From: a bacterium 1XD42-54
Lineage (GTDB): Bacteria > Bacillota > Clostridia > Lachnospirales > Lachnospiraceae
DNA length: 64,000 nt
Direction of reading: 5' to 3'
Assembly: GCA_003612585.1 (NCBI GenBank)
Contig: RAZH01000009.1
Span: forward strand, 1 to 64,000
Below, piece by piece: positions 61,376 to 64,000 of the stretch (the stretch's first letter is position 1; the number at the start of each line of letters is the position of its first letter). Both the position numbers and the translations under genes were made by a program. The notes below the pieces were generated by a model. The model saw nothing but the letters and a program-made list of their open reading frames with translations. It ran no database searches and had not been told where the DNA came from.

Positions 61376-62410
61376 ATGATTCGTTTTAACAATGACTACA
61401 ACCACGGCGCCCACCCTGCCATTCTCGCGGCGCTCGCCGCTGAAAATGATAACAGTTTCGGCGGTTACGGCCTGGACTGCTGGTGCGAACGCGCTGCACA
61501 GGAAATTAAAAAATATCTGGATTGCCCTCAGGCCGATCTTCATTTTCTTATTGGCGGAACGCAGGTGAATTATACGGTAATCGCCGCCCTGCTTCGTCCC
61601 TGGCAGAGTGTCATCTGTGCCGATACGGGACATATTCATGTCCATGAAACCGGAGCAGTCGAAAATACCGGACATAAAATCCAGGCGCTTCCCGCTGAAA
61701 ATGGAAAAATTACCGCGCAGCAGATTGACGCGGAAGCCGGCCTTTATGCATCCAGCGAAATTAAAGAACATATTACACAGCCTAAAATGGTTTATCTTTC
61801 TTTTCCCACTGAATACGGCACCATCTACAGCCTTCAGGAGCTGACGGAAATCCGGTCAGTGTGTGACAAATATGGCCTGCTTTTGTTTGTGGACGGCGCA
61901 CGCCTCGGTTATGGACTCGGAGCTGACGGCTGTGATGTTACGCTGGCCGATCTCGCACGCCTTTGCGACGTCTTTTACTGCGGTGGAACCAAATGCGGCG
62001 CGCTCTTCGGGGAGGCTGTTGTCTTCACCCGCCCGGGACTCGCTGAGGGCTTCCGCAGCGCCATAAAACAAAACGGCGCCATGCTTGCCAAGGGCTGGCT
62101 GCTCGGATTACAGTTCTATACCCTATTCAAAGACGGATTGTACTTTGATATGACCAAAAAAGCGGTCCTTCAGGCTATGCAAATCCGCCAGGCATTTCGT
62201 GAAAAAGGGATTTCAGCCTACATTGAAAGCCCCACGAACCAGCAGTTTGTTATTCTGGAAGACAGTATAATGAAAAAGCTCGCACAAAAATACATTTTTG
62301 AATTTGAACTGAAACTTGACGATACACACAGCTGCGTCCGTTTCTGCACAAGCTGGAGCACCACGCAGGAAGAGATTGACGCTCTTGTGGCAGATATCCA
62401 GGCATTATAA
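61376..62410 (+). CDS. low-specificity threonine aldolase-like enzyme
   Basis: 344-aa PLP enzyme of the beta-eliminating lyase (threonine aldolase) family, splitting L-threonine or related beta-hydroxy amino acids to glycine and an aldehyde. Motifs: FNNDYNHGAHPAILAAL at the start, FLIGGTQVNYTVIAALLRPW, TGHIHVHETGAVENTGHKI, LLFVDGARLGYGLGAD (PLP Asp) and DVFYCGGTKCGALFGEA, whose Lys in GGTKCG is the PLP Schiff-base residue near 203. ATG at 61376 follows AGAAGGAAGTATGTT; no ribosome site fits earlier starts. Followed 24 bp later by the HAD gene, probably cotranscribed. Confidence 0.9.
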   Translation: MIRFNNDYNHGAHPAILAALAAENDNSFGGYGLDCWCERAAQEIKKYLDCPQADLHFLIGGTQVNYTVIAALLRPWQSVICADTGHIHVHETGAVENTGHKIQALPAENGKITAQQIDAEAGLYASSEIKEHITQPKMVYLSFPTEYGTIYSLQELTEIRSVCDKYGLLLFVDGARLGYGLGADGCDVTLADLARLCDVFYCGGTKCGALFGEAVVFTRPGLAEGFRSAIKQNGAMLAKGWLLGLQFYTLFKDGLYFDMTKKAVLQAMQIRQAFREKGISAYIESPTNQQFVILEDSIMKKLAQKYIFEFELKLDDTHSCVRFCTSWSTTQEEIDALVADIQAL

Positions 62411-62433
62411 CAACCTCGGGAGGACAACATATC

Positions 62434-63138
62434 ATGATTTCTACCATTTTATTTGACCTTGACGGCACTTTGCTTCCTATGGATCAGGATGTTTTTGTCC
62501 GGTCTTATTTCAAAGAGCTTGCAAAAAAACTGCTGCCTCTTGGTTATGAGCCGGAAAAGCTCATTCAGACCATCTGGACCGGCACGGAAATTATGGTCAA
62601 AAATGACGGAACCTGCACCAATGAAGAACGGTTCTGGAACTTCTTCTGTGAAGTTTACGGAGAGGATGCAAGGGCTGCGCATCCGGTATTTGAGGAATTT
62701 TACCGCACCGAATTTCAAAAGGCCGCTGCAGTCTGCGGGCTACACAAAGAAGCGCGAAACCTGATTGACGACCTGAAAGCACACGGTTTCCGGCTCGTAC
62801 TTGCCACCAACCCACTGTTTCCGGCAATCGCTACGGAAAGCCGTATTCGCTGGGCCGGACTTGAACCCTCTGATTTTGAGCTGTACACCACGTATGAAAC
62901 CTCACATTACTGCAAGCCAAATCCTCATTACTATAATGAAATTCTGCAAAAACTCGGCTGCAAAGCTGAGGAATGTCTGATGGTTGGAAATGACATTGGT
63001 GAAGATATGATAGCGGAAACACTTGGCATGCACGTATTCTTGCTGACAGACTGCCTGATCAACAAAAAAAATGTGGATATCACAAGATATCCACATGGAA
63101 ATTTTTCAGATCTTCAAAATTATCTTTTCAGTCTGTAG
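62434..63138 (+). CDS. HAD-family hydrolase
   Basis: 234-aa haloacid dehalogenase-type phosphatase. Motif I ILFDLDGTLLPMD at residues 5-17, motif II in FRLVLATNPLFP near 127, motif III Lys in SHYCKPNPHYYNEIL near 157, motif IV LMVGNDIGEDMIAETLG near 178. A helical cap lies between motifs I and II (subtype C1). Substrate unknown. CGGGAGGACAACATATC precedes the ATG, 24 bp after the aldolase gene. Near the 3' end the DNA holds a perfect dyad ATGTGGATATC-ACAA-GATATCCACAT within the coding sequence (about 63069-63095). Confidence 0.92.
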   Translation: MISTILFDLDGTLLPMDQDVFVRSYFKELAKKLLPLGYEPEKLIQTIWTGTEIMVKNDGTCTNEERFWNFFCEVYGEDARAAHPVFEEFYRTEFQKAAAVCGLHKEARNLIDDLKAHGFRLVLATNPLFPAIATESRIRWAGLEPSDFELYTTYETSHYCKPNPHYYNEILQKLGCKAEECLMVGNDIGEDMIAETLGMHVFLLTDCLINKKNVDITRYPHGNFSDLQNYLFSL

Positions 63139-63243
63139 TTCCTGCAAGATGAACGATCTCACGAAGCTGCATAAACGAAGGTACGACTTAAGCAAGCGAC
63201 TTTTGCGATTATGCGGCTTCCTCCGTTTTATTACCGTATCAGT

Positions 63244-63631
63244 TTACTCAATTTTCTCCACCCGCACCATCCATGGATCAGTAAGCTCTCCCAGATATTC
63301 AATACGCAGGCAGTCGCCCAACTCACATTCAATTGGTTTGGGTGCACGTCTGCGTCTGACCGAAACCTGCCCGGAACCTATGCTTAAAAATATACAGTCA
63401 TCGGCGTCTTCTTCAAAAATTCCCTCTATAGATTATATCTCACCACACAGAGACTCACGAGAAGACAGTTTTTTCATACGCCGTATAATTTCCTTTTTCA
63501 CGGTGCGTTTTTTCATAATTCCAGATTGGATATTTCCCTTTTCCCGGCATCCCTGACGCCAGACAGATACCAACTACAGAAATGGTCAATACAAACAGTA
63601 CGCCCGCAATGGTTCCCACAATACGCTTCAT
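63244..63631 (-). pseudogene. small secreted/membrane protein gene, apparently decayed
   Basis: The minus strand opens at 63631 (AAAGGAGAAAATCAG before ATG) with a membrane or signal segment, MKRIVGTIAGVLFVLTISVV, and continues to PIWNYEKTHREKGNYTAYEK before a stop at 63455. Protein-like sequence then resumes in another frame (KKLSSRESLCGEI, an in-frame TAA at 63433, then SIEGIFEEDADDCIFLSIGS and LGDCLRIEYLGELTDPWMVR) and ends at a stop at 63244. A single small protein of about 128 aa broken by one frameshift and one stop explains this. A 58-aa intact peptide plus an unrelated frame is the alternative. Confidence 0.4.
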
Positions 63632-63843
63632 CTGATTTTCTCCTTTTTTTATAGCATAACGAAATATCACATAAGAAGCAATATCAAATTTTGCGTAAAT
63701 ACCTGCTTTCAATTCCTATTTTTTTGAATGCTCACCCTTGTATTCATACTATTTATAGACCAAATGAGTACCATAATATTTCCGTTCACCGTTTCCTTCA
63801 TCGGCAAACCAACCTGCGGCGGATTGATTCCACGCCCGCTGTT

Positions 63844-64000
63844 TTACACACTCAGTTTTCTCTCCATAATCCATCCAGTCACAAAATACATGACTATGAC
63901 CATTATAAAGCACGCGCCAATAATCATAACATACTGCACCATCAAATCACGAACCACAGGAACAGCATTCAGAACTTTTGATGCAATATAGTCGATCAAA
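63844..64000 (-). CDS. C-terminal end of a membrane protein, cut by window edge
   Basis: Minus-strand reading entering from the right edge: IDYIASKVLNAVPVVRDLMV, then a membrane helix (YVMIIGACFIMVIVMYFVTG) and WIMERKLSV before a stop at 63844. Only about 52 codons are visible, so the family cannot be named. A permease-like protein is likely. Confidence 0.6.
   Translation of the reverse strand, partial: LIDYIASKVLNAVPVVRDLMVQYVMIIGACFIMVIVMYFVTGWIMERKLSV

Overview
The window reads as a chromosome segment of a gut-type Firmicute, most likely a Lachnospiraceae member. This is inferred from gene content and style: strong AGGAGG ribosome sites, a T-box leader, TnpV, a DUF4250 protein, a floA/nfeD pair, a BlaI/M56 pair and a YtrA-type GntR-ABC operon. 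No rRNA, tRNA or CRISPR array was found.

Left chromosomal arm (1-11645): a T-box leader whose gene lies off the left edge; an orphan TAXI-type binding protein; a minus-strand cluster of sensor kinase, NfeD, flotillin-like FloA, a Lys-rich unknown protein and a LytTR response regulator; a MATE exporter; phosphopentomutase (deoB); a DUF4250 protein; and clpB. The clpB promoter is a textbook sigma-A site (TTGACA-17-TATATT) overlapped by a near-perfect CIRCE heat-shock operator.

Mobile element (11646-40172, about 28.5 kb): 43-bp near-identical direct repeats (41/43) bound an integrative mobilizable element inserted at the clpB promoter/CIRCE. From the left it has an integrase, an excisionase and a control gene; then an uninterrupted minus-strand defence operon; then a mobilization module (coiled-coil membrane protein overlapping the relaxase out of frame, relaxase, MobC, candidate oriT); then a ParM-type segregation pair with a frameshifted ParR-like gene, a shortened replication-initiator-like gene and TnpV. 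No conjugative pore genes are present, so transfer would need a helper.

Defence cargo (34797 down to 14830, one direction, mostly tiny gaps): XRE regulator, brxA, brxB, brxC, a membrane-anchored unknown protein, a SEFIR/TIR-like protein, pglX, an unknown 300-aa protein, an AlbA_2/ATPase/HTH protein, pglZ, brxL and a PHP-SMC-type ATPase (TrlF/Ppl-like). All six type 1 BREX core genes are there. Five further genes are threaded between or after them in the same transcription unit. The SEFIR plus membrane-protein pair inside the BREX core, and the PHP-ATPase at its end, are the best candidates for an undescribed composite defence system: BREX as first line, suicidal or nucleolytic back-up modules as second.

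Right chromosomal arm (40173-64000): a secreted polysaccharide deacetylase with wall-binding repeats whose upstream region carries a remnant of an AI-2E transporter gene; an intact AI-2E family transporter; a BlaI/M56 regulatory pair with three operators; an ABC_sub_bind lipoprotein-type binding protein divergent from a LysR regulator; a secreted nucleoside hydrolase-like protein; a SNF2 helicase; a membrane dipeptidase; a GntR-ABC operon with a clear operator; a WYL regulator; a GyrI-like protein; peptidase T; a threonine aldolase-like enzyme; a HAD hydrolase; a degenerate small gene; and a membrane protein cut by the right edge.
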